56,712 bases of DNA from Bacillota bacterium (GTDB lineage: Bacteria; Bacillota; DTU025). The notes beneath the pieces are model-generated. The model saw only the letters and a list, made by a program, of their open reading frames with translations, did no database searches and was not told the DNA's origin. Positions 35,315 to 43,373 of this stretch are shown here, in pieces (positions within the stretch are counted from its first letter, which is position 1; each line of letters starts with the position of its first letter). Made by a program: the position numbers and the translations under genes. The stretch is from NCBI GenBank assembly GCA_028709305.1, contig JAQVXE010000004.1, positions 1-56,712 of the forward strand, in the 5' to 3' direction.

Positions 35315-35715
35315 AGGAAATACAGAAAAAGAGGCTTACGACGATCTGCTCTCCGGCTGCTGCATCCCGATTTGCGACTACCCAACACCTTTCGGCACTG
35401 AGCAGCCGGTGCACGGAATGCAACAACCTTTGATCGACCAACGTCCGAACTTGGGCATCATGCTGCAGTCTCTCGACTGCAGCACCACACTTTCGCTCGT
35501 ACGCTGATCTTAGCTCAACCGCTGCAGATAGGTTTCCCTACAACGACGATCTCATCAACCGCCGCCATAAGTTGGCCAACCTGCAACGATCTTCGCGCCG
35601 GCCAGTTACAGTCCTACTTTAGGCTGTAACTGACCTTTGCTCGACGCACAATGGACCCGACATCTTGCGATATGGTCAGATCCATTGTGGGTCTTCGCTC
35701 GACCGCCGTAAACCT
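35315..35715 (-). ncRNA. Candidate structured RNA: array of four motif-plus-hairpin units
   Basis: No credible protein is encoded in the 748 bases between spoVT and the next gene. Four minus-strand units consist of a GTCGAGCRAAG-like motif followed by a different perfect inverted repeat. Unit A: motif 35691-35704, arms 35681-35689 and 35647-35655. Unit B: motif 35633-35646, arms 35624-35632 and 35603-35611, with an inner CCTA/TAGG stem. Unit C: motif 35490-35503, arms 35475-35484 and 35461-35470. Unit D: motif 35426-35439, arms 35401-35409 and 35353-35361. A T-rich stretch (CTCTTTTTCTG) follows near 35320. It may be a separate RNA or a long spoVT leader; strand is inferred from the promoter-like site upstream. 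Confidence 0.4.
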
Positions 35716-35722
35716 CGTTACA

Positions 35723-35751
35723 TATAATGACCTATTGCTGTGGTTATATGC
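35723..35751 (-). promoter_or_regulatory. Sigma-G-like promoter upstream of the hairpin array
   Basis: GCATA and CATTATA are 17 bases apart on the minus strand; both elements fit the forespore sigma-G pattern. It points into the hairpin array and, beyond it, spoVT. Confidence 0.5.
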
Positions 35752-35880
35752 GCCGCCGCCGTGGTATGTTAAACCTTTTTGACATGACAACGCCTATCAA
35801 GTCATCTTTTTCCATTTGGTGGTCCTGGCACGCCTGGCAGCATGAAAGCGGGCAATATGAGTATGGATATTTGCTCTTGC

Positions 35881-35910
35881 TGTGGGCCACCCCCTTGGGA
35901 GCGGCCCACA
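35881..35910 (-). terminator. Strong hairpin after the rubredoxin-like gene
   Basis: On the minus strand TGTGGGCC-G-CTCCC-AA-GGGGG-T-GGCCCACA forms a nearly perfect stem 28 bases after the gene's stop. There is no T run, so termination or mRNA end-protection is a guess; strand is assigned from context. Confidence 0.5.
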
Positions 35911-35938
35911 TGTCAGTCACGGCACAATGGCGCAAGTT

Positions 35939-36274
35939 CTATCCCCACTTGCCCTTGCCAACATGAGCTTGGATCTCAGCCTTAGCCGACTGCCCGATTA
36001 TCCAGGCCTGCTCGCGCGCGCGTTTGAATACAGCAACGCAACCAGGATCGAGATCATCATCGATGCCGGCTTCGGCAATTTCCTCAACTTCCTCCATGAG
36101 CGCAACAAGCCTGCAGTGAAGATCATTGGTGAAACGAGACCTCTTGATGGCTTCCGTTTCCTTGCTACCTACTTCAGAGAATCTCTCCCTAGGGGCTCCA
36201 CACTTGGGGCATCTCTCGGCAGGAGTGTTGCCATCATGGATGAAGCCGCATACACTGCATCTCCACAGCTTCAT
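35939..36274 (-). CDS. Rubredoxin-like zinc/iron ribbon protein with helical C-terminus
   Basis: The 111-residue product begins with a rubredoxin/rubrerythrin-type ribbon (WRCSVCGFIHDG and ERCPKCGAPRERF, four cysteines), joined to a helical domain of about 75 residues (CRLVALMEEVEEIAEAG, FKRAREQAWIIGQSAKAEIQ). The ribbon probably holds iron. Such proteins are common in strict anaerobes but have no established role. It follows rubrerythrin by 43 bases and may be its electron partner. Confidence 0.82.
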   Translation of the reverse strand: MKLWRCSVCGFIHDGNTPAERCPKCGAPRERFSEVGSKETEAIKRSRFTNDLHCRLVALMEEVEEIAEAGIDDDLDPGCVAVFKRAREQAWIIGQSAKAEIQAHVGKGKWG

Positions 36275-36317
36275 GTTTATACCCTCCTCTTACCACATAT
36301 CGGTCCAGGACAACCCA

Positions 36318-36857
36318 TCAATAGTTCGCCACAAACAGCTCGAAGTATGCCTGCGGATGGGCACATGCAGGACAGGCCTTTGGCGCCTCTGCCCCTTCGT
36401 GAACATAGCCGCAGTTCCGGCACTTCCACTTAACGGGCTGGCTCTTCTTGAAAACTGTACCGTTTTCTATGTTAGCCAGCAGAGCCTTGAACCTCTTCTC
36501 GTGCTCTTCCTCGACTTCTGCGATCTCCCTGAAGGTGTCGGCTATCGCATCAAATCCCTCTTCGCGGGCTACTTTCTCAAATTCTGGATACATGCTTGTC
36601 CACTCGTGGTTCTCTCCATCCGCAGCATGCTCCAGATTATGCGCGGTGCCGCCAACTAGATCTGTGTAGTCAATGAGCCTCTTTGCATGAGCTCTCTCGT
36701 TTTCAGCAGTCTCCTCAAATACCCCTGCGATCTGCTCATAACCCTCCTTCTTCGCTACCTTGGCAAAGAAGGTGTACTTATTGCGTGCCTGCGACTCTCC
36801 GGCAAACGCAGCCATGATGTTGTCATACGTCTTAGTTCCTTCCAGCTTCTTGCCCAA
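36318..36857 (-). CDS. Rubrerythrin
   Basis: Rubrerythrin reduces hydrogen peroxide in anaerobes with a diiron centre. The 179-residue protein has a ferritin-like domain with ligands in [20 protein letters not shown] and [10 protein letters not shown], and a C-terminal rubredoxin domain ([21 protein letters not shown]). GGAGG abuts the ATG at 36866, so the TTG at 36857, nine bases after it, is the better start. Rubredoxin upstream is the likely electron donor. Confidence 0.96.
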   Translation of the reverse strand: MGKKLEGTKTYDNIMAAFAGESQARNKYTFFAKVAKKEGYEQIAGVFEETAENERAHAKRLIDYTDLVGGTAHNLEHAADGENHEWTSMYPEFEKVAREEGFDAIADTFREIAEVEEEHEKRFKALLANIENGTVFKKSQPVKWKCRNCGYVHEGAEAPKACPACAHPQAYFELFVANY

Positions 36858-36971
36858 AGATATCATCCTCCATAAGTAGATCCTAAACTCAGTTCAAGCT
36901 TGCTGAGAGTGGAACGATCACCCTGTTCAGCAATTTCTTATGCTTCCATAGTATCTTTTCCAGTATCTTTT

Positions 36972-37130
36972 CTACGCCTCTTCAAAGAGGTCTTTGCCCA
37001 CTCCACAATCAGGACATACCCAATCATCAGGCACATCTTCAAAAGCCGTGCTTGGAGCCACTCCATTGTCTGGATCTCCCGCACCGGGGTCATAAATGTA
37101 ACCGCAAACTGTGCATACCCACTTCTCCAT
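36972..37130 (-). CDS. Rubredoxin
   Basis: This is a 52-residue electron carrier with one iron held by C6, C9, C39 and C42 ([19 protein letters not shown]). The whole protein matches rubredoxins, including [18 protein letters not shown]-type ribosome site before the ATG. It heads a rubredoxin-rubrerythrin-rubredoxin-like oxidative-stress cluster and has a consensus promoter. Two tandem AGTATCTTTTCC-like 12-mers lie just after its stop. Confidence 0.96.
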   Translation of the reverse strand: MEKWVCTVCGYIYDPGAGDPDNGVAPSTAFEDVPDDWVCPDCGVGKDLFEEA

Positions 37131-37192
37131 GTTTCTTCCCCCCTTCTATCGATCCATACAGACGCGTTAATGCCGCTCGGGCCCACACTATT

Positions 37193-37221
37193 CGTATACC
37201 ATCATGGGGTATATTTGTCAA
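37193..37221 (-). promoter_or_regulatory. Sigma-A promoter of the rubredoxin cluster
   Basis: TTGACA and TATACG are 17 bases apart on the minus strand, about 63 bases before the rubredoxin ATG. Confidence 0.8.
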
Positions 37222-37798
37222 TAGCCTCATGCCATCGTCCCCGCCCGGCCACACCTGCGTGAGCAATGGTAACTCAATGTTCGCTCAAGGCTTAACTGAG
37301 TTGAATCACGAGCTTCCGAGGGGATGCGTTTCGCCTGAAGCGGATAGTCGCCAATGGCTTCGAACCCTGTGCCACCTAGTTTGATGGCGATTTCAAGCAC
37401 TTGAATGCGCATGTGAATGCGACTATGAGAGTTTGGGATGGGGATTTGGGGATAAAGTACAAGTAGTTAGCCGGGTGACCCATCAGTGGGCCGATGTTTT
37501 TCATGATTGGCCCATGGGCGGGTCACTTGCCCCCGAAAGCCACCCGCCAGCAGGTCATCCCGCTCCGCCACAATGAAGAAGTTACAAGATCATCACGGCT
37601 GTGAGTAAGGCCACTTCCATCGGCAACTGGCACTTTCGAGCGCAAGCCAGTCGGTACTGTTCTGTGGTTACTTTGAATGCATGAACCGACCCTCACTCGC
37701 AAAAGGGCAACCCAAACGGGGATCAATGGAGCTGTTCCCATACGTAAAGCCTCGTCTGCAACGTTCGTCGAGATTCGCCGCCTGATGCATGGGATGGC
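37222..37798. other. Gene-free stretch with nested inverted repeats
   Basis: I find no convincing gene in these 577 bases. Visible structure: GTGACCC-ATCA-GTGGGCC ... GGCCCAT-GGGC-GGGTCAC (37475-37526), an overlapping ACCCGCC/GGCGGGT pair, and ACTGGC...GCCAGT near 37634-37659. The open frames here look like chance. It may hold an unrecognised RNA or a decayed gene. Confidence 0.4.
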
Positions 37799-37823
37799 GA
37801 TGCCCGGCGTAAAGCCGGGCATC
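37799..37823 (-). terminator. Hairpin just after RNase P RNA
   Basis: GATGCCCGGC-TTTAC-GCCGGGCATC is a perfect 10-pair stem seven bases after the 3' end of rnpB. It lacks a T run but is the obvious candidate for ending the transcript. Confidence 0.6.
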
Positions 37824-37830
37824 ACATGAA

Positions 37831-38187
<357 letters not shown>

Positions 38188-38202
38188 GCTTCCAATATCA
38201 AG

Positions 38203-38231
38203 ATGTTAACACCGTATCGCGTCGTAGTCAA
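38203..38231 (-). promoter_or_regulatory. Promoter of rnpB
   Basis: TTGACT and TAACAT are 17 bases apart on the minus strand, 16 bases before the rnpB 5' end. The -35 box overlaps the end of the zinc-finger gene upstream. Confidence 0.72.
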
Positions 38232-38410
38232 CTCCGCACGGCTCCGAGCAGATCCTTGTACGTGTCAGGATCCATGCCCACTTCACTTCTTTTTGCGCTG
38301 ATATCGGTGCCACGACTCCTTGCACACTCTATGCAGCGCTTGGTGCCAGGCAGAGCTTCCAGACGTTCCTTGGGTATTACTTTCCCGCAAATCTCACATC
38401 TGCGTTTCAC
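38228..38410 (-). CDS. Small DksA/TraR-type zinc-finger protein
   Basis: This is a 60-residue protein with a C4 zinc finger of the DksA/TraR type (RCEICGKVIPKERLEALPG, then RCIECARSRG), but without the long coiled coil of real DksA. I chose the GTG at 38410, 11 bases after GGAGG; a TTG at 38428 precedes that site. It may act at RNA polymerase or only bind zinc. It lies between the tRNA pair and rnpB. Confidence 0.78.
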   Translation of the reverse strand: MKRRCEICGKVIPKERLEALPGTKRCIECARSRGTDISAKRSEVGMDPDTYKDLLGAVRS

Positions 38411-38516
38411 AACATGGTTCGCCTCCAATGCAGGATCTGGAGAATTGGCACCCTCTTAATTATATTTCTACACCTCGCGCAAAGTTCCTTTTGTCTAGCG
38501 CACGTAACTTGCTTCA

Positions 38517-38548
38517 CAAAAAAGAATAGGCAGACAAATCGTCCGCCT
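38517..38548 (-). terminator. Terminator of the tRNA-Asn/tRNA-Met transcript
   Basis: AGGCGGAC-GATTT-GTCTGCCT followed by ATTCTTTTTT on the minus strand. It is a classic intrinsic terminator 22 bases after tRNA-Met. Confidence 0.88.
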
Positions 38549-38569
38549 CAGCCTTTATATGTGATAATA

Positions 38570-38644
<75 letters not shown>

Positions 38645-38645
38645 G

Positions 38646-38720
38646 TGGCTCCCCGAGCAGGATTCGAACCTGCGACCCACCGGTTAACAGCCGGTTGCTC
38701 TACCGCTGAGCTATCGAGGA
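38646..38720 (-). tRNA. tRNA-Asn (GTT anticodon)
   Basis: The cloverleaf begins TCCTCGATAGCTCAGCGG, with anticodon loop CTGTTAA (GTT), T loop TTCGAAT and encoded CCA. One base separates it from tRNA-Met, so both come from one transcript. Confidence 0.95.
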
Positions 38721-38737
38721 ACTAACTTGCAAAATGT

Positions 38738-38766
38738 ATTATACCGTACGTGCCATTTGCGGTCAA
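38738..38766 (-). promoter_or_regulatory. Strong promoter of the tRNA pair
   Basis: TTGACC and TATAAT are 17 bases apart on the minus strand, 18 bases before tRNA-Asn. Confidence 0.87.
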
Positions 38767-38905
38767 CACCCGCAGAAACGCGAATCCTGGCAGGACTTGC
38801 ATGCTAAACGCAGGCTTCAAGAAAGAAGGAGAGCGGCACCCTCAGGACGCCGCAACATAAGCCATAGTATCTTCCTGCCTATTGTTTCAGCCCACCCACG
38901 CCTGC

Positions 38906-40018
38906 TTACTCCAGAAAATCCTTGAGTTTTCTGCTTCGACTGGGATGGCGCAGTTTGCGCAAAGCCTTGGCCTCTATCTGCCGTATGCGCTCTCTCGTCA
39001 CTCCAAACTCCTGCCCTACCTCTTCCAGGGTGCGCGCACGTCCGTCATCAATTCCAAATCTAAGCCTTAAGACCTTCTCCTCCCGGGGCGCCAACGTATA
39101 TAGCACCTCTTCCAGTTGCTCTTTCATGAGAAGGAATGAAGCTGCGTCAGGCGGAGCTATCGCTTCCTCATCCTCTATGAAGTCGCCAAGATGCGAGTCC
39201 TCTTCCTCACCAATGGGTGTTTCCAGAGAAACGGGCTCCTGAGCAATCTTCATGATCTCCCTTACACGCTCGACCGGATAATCTATGACCTCAGCTATCT
39301 CCTCTGCCGTGGGCTCCCGGCCTAGCTCTTGCAGCAATTGCCTCTGCACGCGCACAAGCTTGTTTATTGTCTCAACCATGTGGACAGGAATACGGATCGT
39401 CCTGGCCTGGTCAGCTATGGCCCTGGTAATGGCCTGCCTTATCCACCATGTAGCGTACGTGCTGAACTTGTAACCCTTGCGGTAGTCAAACTTCTCCACC
39501 GCTTTCAAGAGGCCCAGATTTCCCTCTTGTATCAGGTCCAAGAAGAGCATGCCACGTCCTACATACCGCTTGGCTATGCTAACAACCAGCCTCAAGTTTG
39601 CCTCAGCCAAGTCCCGCCTTGCGTCTTCATCGCCCTGCTCTATCCTCTTGGCCAGCTCTACTTCCTCTTCGGCTGTGAGCAAGGCAACCCTGCCTATCTC
39701 TTTCAGGTACATTCGCACTGGATCATCCAGGGCAACACCCTCAGGAACGGATAGGTCTACTTCGACCTCCTCTTCCTCTTCTTCAGCTGAATCATCATCA
39801 ACATCAACGACCATGTCCTTGCCTTCGTCGCTATCGTCGTTGTCTGCAACGATGTCTACCCCGAATTCCCCCAGCACCTCGTACATCTCCTCGATCTGAT
39901 CCGGGGTGAGGTCTACATCTTGCAACGCATCCACTATCTCACGTTCAGTGAGAAAGCCTCGCTTCTTACCTTTAGCGACGAGGTTCTTCAATTCGGGCGC
40001 GTTCAATTCCTTTGTCAT
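38906..40018 (-). CDS. rpoD: Primary sigma factor RpoD (sigma-A)
   Basis: The housekeeping sigma factor is 370 residues. It has region 1.1-like helices at the N-terminus, then a very acidic run ([16 protein letters not shown]). Region 1.2 is [12 protein letters not shown], region 2 is [12 protein letters not shown] with [15 protein letters not shown], and region 4.2 is [20 protein letters not shown]. Downstream of dnaG by 62 bases, as in the Bacillota sigma-A operon. Confidence 0.98.
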   Translation of the reverse strand: MTKELNAPELKNLVAKGKKRGFLTEREIVDALQDVDLTPDQIEEMYEVLGEFGVDIVADNDDSDEGKDMVVDVDDDSAEEEEEEVEVDLSVPEGVALDDPVRMYLKEIGRVALLTAEEEVELAKRIEQGDEDARRDLAEANLRLVVSIAKRYVGRGMLFLDLIQEGNLGLLKAVEKFDYRKGYKFSTYATWWIRQAITRAIADQARTIRIPVHMVETINKLVRVQRQLLQELGREPTAEEIAEVIDYPVERVREIMKIAQEPVSLETPIGEEEDSHLGDFIEDEEAIAPPDAASFLLMKEQLEEVLYTLAPREEKVLRLRFGIDDGRARTLEEVGQEFGVTRERIRQIEAKALRKLRHPSRSRKLKDFLE

Positions 40019-40080
40019 ATTTTCCTCACCTTCCGAATCGCCTTACCCGAAGCCAACCCGCATGCCAAAGCCTGTAGCAT

Positions 40081-41928
40081 CTAGTACAGTGCGACATTGC
40101 TTCCAAGCGAGCGTCGCAACTGCTTCTGCTCCACCTGCAGCTCGCGCACGCGCTCGTAGTCGCCTGATACGTCGGCTTCTTTGATCTCGTCGTCAATCTC
40201 ATTGAGCCTGTGCTTTATCGAAAATTGCTGCCATGCTTCAAGTGCATTCTCCAATGCGTCATCTTGTGCCTCCCACGGCTTGGCGCCGAACATTACAGAT
40301 GAAGCATAATCCTTGAGCTCAGCATCTACACAATCCACAAGCTCAGCAGGGGCAACAGACTCGTCTCCGCCTGCATCCAATAATAAGCAAAACAGTCTTT
40401 CATGTGCCGGCATCTTGAAGCCGTCATGTCCAATCACTTCCACAATGCGCGCCCTATGTTGGGACGACACAGTTGCTAACCTAATCAACGCTCTCTCGAC
40501 TTCAAGATATGCTTTGCTGCTCCATACTGGATCCTCAAGTGCCTCATTTGGGGCCGAAGGAATCGCATGGGCCACAGACCGCAGACCCTGCCCCAAACCC
40601 GGTCTTTCCGCCGTCCTCCTTGCCGACATGCGCGCCTTCTGAATGTCCATGGCCAGAGCCCCGGAATCCACATTAAGTTTCCCTGAGAGCTGCCTTACGT
40701 ACTCTGCCCTCTCAATCTCGCTGTCGACTTCAGCAAGAACGCCAACTACTTTCTCAACAGCGCGCAGGCGGCTATCCAGATCAGACCAATCTGTCTCGGC
40801 TACTATCCTATCCAGCTGATACCTGGTAAACACGACAGCCTCATCAACAGACGTCTGAAACGCCTTGCCCCCGTGTTCTCCAATAAAGCTGTCAGGATCA
40901 TGCCCTTCAGGCAAAACGGCAACCCTTACATCAAGCCCGAGAGCCGTGGTGGTATTCACCCCTCTGACCGTGGCATCTAATCCTGCCGTGTCAGCATCGT
41001 AGCAAAGGACAACCTGGTTCGCGTATCTCAAGACAACTCTCGCTTGTTCGGTAGTGAGAGCAGTTCCCAGTGTGGCCACTACATTAGTCTGACCTGCTTG
41101 ATGCGCAGAGATCACATCCATGTATCCTTCTACCAAAACAGCCTTTCCGCTTCTTCGTATGGAGTCAGATGCAAGGTTGATCCCGTAAAGGTTCGACCTC
41201 TTGCTGAAGACTGCTGATTCGGGGCTATTCAGATACTTGGGCATTGAGTCATCCAGCGCCCTGCCACCAAATCCCACAATACGGTCGTATACATTGACGA
41301 TGGGAAAGACCAAACGGTTCCTGAATCGGTCGTAATACCTGGTCGTGCCCGATGCACGGCTGGCCAATCCGGCCTCATACGCCAAAGCCGGCTGGATTCC
41401 CTTCTTGGCGAGCACCGATAGGAGCGAGTCCCACGACGCCGGCGCATAACCCAGTTTGAACTTTTCCTGGGTATCGCTCTCTATTCGCCGCCGCTTCAGA
41501 TAATCCCTTGCACGTTGGGCGTACGGTGCGCGCATCAGTATCTGCCTATAGTATGCCAAGGCAAGCCCATTTACTCTGTATATTGACTCTCTTCGCTCAC
41601 GCGCCGCGCGTTCCTGCGGAGACTCCGCATCTGTTGACACGTCAATTCCAGCGCGCTGTCCGAGACGACGTACTGCCTCAGGAAACGTGAGCCCTTCCAT
41701 TTTCATTATGAAAGTGAAAACGTTTCCGCCTACATGGCATCCAAAACAATAGAAAAGCTGCCGGTCAGGCGAAACAGAAAATGAGGGCGTCCGTTCAGTA
41801 TGGAACGGACAAAGGCCGACGAATCTGTTGCCCACCTTCTTTAGCTGCACATAGTCTGACACTACTGATATGATCTCATTTGCCTCTCTGACCTTATCTA
41901 TCAGATCATCACTGTACTTGGAACTCAA
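40081..41928 (-). CDS. dnaG: DNA primase
   Basis: DnaG makes RNA primers at the replication fork. The 615-residue protein has the CHC2 zinc site (C40, H43, C61, C64; LCPFHTERTPSF and YCFGCHVGG), the Toprim catalytic core (VLVEGYMDVI, CYDADTAG) and a C-terminal helicase-binding region. The start is a TTG at 41928 and has only a weak ribosome site, so the exact N-terminus is uncertain, although MSSKYSDDLIDKVREAN is normal for the family. Confidence 0.96.
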   Translation of the reverse strand: MSSKYSDDLIDKVREANEIISVVSDYVQLKKVGNRFVGLCPFHTERTPSFSVSPDRQLFYCFGCHVGGNVFTFIMKMEGLTFPEAVRRLGQRAGIDVSTDAESPQERAARERRESIYRVNGLALAYYRQILMRAPYAQRARDYLKRRRIESDTQEKFKLGYAPASWDSLLSVLAKKGIQPALAYEAGLASRASGTTRYYDRFRNRLVFPIVNVYDRIVGFGGRALDDSMPKYLNSPESAVFSKRSNLYGINLASDSIRRSGKAVLVEGYMDVISAHQAGQTNVVATLGTALTTEQARVVLRYANQVVLCYDADTAGLDATVRGVNTTTALGLDVRVAVLPEGHDPDSFIGEHGGKAFQTSVDEAVVFTRYQLDRIVAETDWSDLDSRLRAVEKVVGVLAEVDSEIERAEYVRQLSGKLNVDSGALAMDIQKARMSARRTAERPGLGQGLRSVAHAIPSAPNEALEDPVWSSKAYLEVERALIRLATVSSQHRARIVEVIGHDGFKMPAHERLFCLLLDAGGDESVAPAELVDCVDAELKDYASSVMFGAKPWEAQDDALENALEAWQQFSIKHRLNEIDDEIKEADVSGDYERVRELQVEQKQLRRSLGSNVALY

Positions 41929-42002
41929 ACTAACCAGCCCCTGCCGGGGTACTTTTCGCCGGCAATAAGTATTCTCCTGCTTGACGCCTGTTTCATGATG
42001 TC

Positions 42003-42046
42003 AAACAAAAACCCGCTTCCGAATCTGCGACTTGGCGGAAGCGAGG
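42003..42046 (-). terminator. Terminator between dgt and dnaG
   Basis: CGCTTCCG...CGGAAGCG with a 14-base loop followed by GGTTTTTGTTT on the minus strand. It lies in the 285-base dgt-dnaG gap, where nothing else was recognised. Confidence 0.78.
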
Positions 42047-42213
42047 GCATCCGAACCACATAGCCACAAGGCCACTTGCACATCCGTAATTCTACCTATG
42101 ATCGAATTTCCCTTCTGAAGCACTCAATCTTTCTCCGCCCCGGGCAGAGGATTCACGCAGAACATAATGTTTCTCAATATATCCAGGTTATGCATGAGTG
42201 CCCTTCGCCTGCC

Positions 42214-43236
42214 TTAGTAGACACCCCAGGGCGCAGGGACGAACTTCGCCGTCCATTGCCTCATGGCATACCTATCTGTCATGCCTGCAATGTAATCTAC
42301 AGCAATCCTTGTAACGTCACAGTCCTCCAAAGATTCCCCAGATTCATCAATCAGTTCGTCAACGTGATCCAGATAGTAGTAGTAGAGTTGGATCAGGAGG
42401 CGCGTAGCCTTGTCAGCCTCAACCTTGGCGATGGACCCGATATAAACTTTCTCGAACATGAAGTCCCTTAATGCAGCCATGCCGCGAGCCACCTCAGGAC
42501 TCATCAGTATCCTTTCCTTGTTCGCGCTCTCGTCGATCAGATCCTTCACAAGTGTATCTAGGCGCTCGGATCTCGTGCGGCCCAGGATCTGCTGCGCCTC
42601 TTCGGGAATCATCTCTTCTGTGATAATCCCTGCACGCATCGCATCATCCACGTCATGGTTGACATAGGCAATCTTGTCGGCGTACTTCACGACCTGTCCC
42701 TCCAAGGTCGCAGCCTCCTCCGGCCATTCTGCAGAATGGCAGAGTATACCATTGCGAACCTCCCACGTGAGGTTAAGGCCGGGTGCGGACTTGCCCTCTC
42801 TGCGCTCGACGAATTCCACAACTCTCAAGCTTTGCTCATTGTGGCGAAACCCGCCTTCGACCGCCTCGTTGAGGGCAGCTTCCCCTGAGTGCCCGAATGG
42901 CGTATGCCCCAAATCGTGCCCGTAAGCTATTGCTTCGGTCAGGTCTTCATTTAGCCGGAGAGCCCGAGAAATGGTCCGGGCTATCTGGGCGACTTCTAGG
43001 GTGTGGGTTAAGCGTGTTCGATAGTGGTCGCCCTCTGGCGAAAGGAAGACCTGCGTCTTATGCTTAAGCCTCCGGAAAGCTTTGCAGTGCACAATTCTGT
43101 CTCTATCCCGCTGGTAGCAGGTGCGAAACCTATCGGGTTTCTCCTCCCGATCGCGCCCCCGGGTATTGAGTGAAAGCGCAGCGTATGGAGAAAGCCTCTC
43201 CACTTCCTCGTTTTCCAAGCGCTCTCTAATTGTCAC
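42214..43236 (-). CDS. dgt: dGTP triphosphohydrolase-like HD-domain protein
   Basis: This HD-domain enzyme is predicted to split dNTPs into deoxynucleosides and triphosphate. It has 340 residues from the GTG at 43236, seven bases after GGAGG. HD-domain metal ligands are in RLTHTLEVAQIA and AYGHDLGHTPFGH, with KYADKIAYVNHD further on. It lies upstream of dnaG-rpoD, a common Bacillota order. Confidence 0.94.
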   Translation of the reverse strand: MTIRERLENEEVERLSPYAALSLNTRGRDREEKPDRFRTCYQRDRDRIVHCKAFRRLKHKTQVFLSPEGDHYRTRLTHTLEVAQIARTISRALRLNEDLTEAIAYGHDLGHTPFGHSGEAALNEAVEGGFRHNEQSLRVVEFVERREGKSAPGLNLTWEVRNGILCHSAEWPEEAATLEGQVVKYADKIAYVNHDVDDAMRAGIITEEMIPEEAQQILGRTRSERLDTLVKDLIDESANKERILMSPEVARGMAALRDFMFEKVYIGSIAKVEADKATRLLIQLYYYYLDHVDELIDESGESLEDCDVTRIAVDYIAGMTDRYAMRQWTAKFVPAPWGVY

Positions 43237-43269
43237 AGCGCACCCTCCTCCCTCATGTTGCCGGCGTAA

Positions 43270-43303
43270 GTGGCCCACGCGGCATGCCTACCACGTGGGC
43301 CAC
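43270..43303. other. Perfect 10-pair hairpin between ppdK and dgt
   Basis: GTGGCCCACG...CGTGGGCCAC with a 14-base loop lies in the 137-base gap. There is no T run on either strand. It may mark the end of the ppdK message. Confidence 0.5.
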
Positions 43304-43373
43304 AGACAACTCCTAGATAGGGAGCTTCACATCTTGCGTTGCGATTTCTAGCTGGAGCTTCGCTCAGCTCTCC

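Noticed and set aside
35401-35720. Hairpin array considered as a CRISPR array or integron attC series
   Set aside because: Spacing is irregular (about 40-140 bases), the shared motif is only about 11 bases and no cas or integrase gene is near.
36947-36974. Tandem 12-base repeat (AGTATCTTTTCC twice) after the rubredoxin stop
   Set aside because: Only two copies, too short to call a repeat element; noted under rubredoxin.
37335-37365. T-arm-like GGTTCGAAGCC on the minus strand as a possible tRNA
   Set aside because: No matching acceptor, D or anticodon stems can be folded around it.
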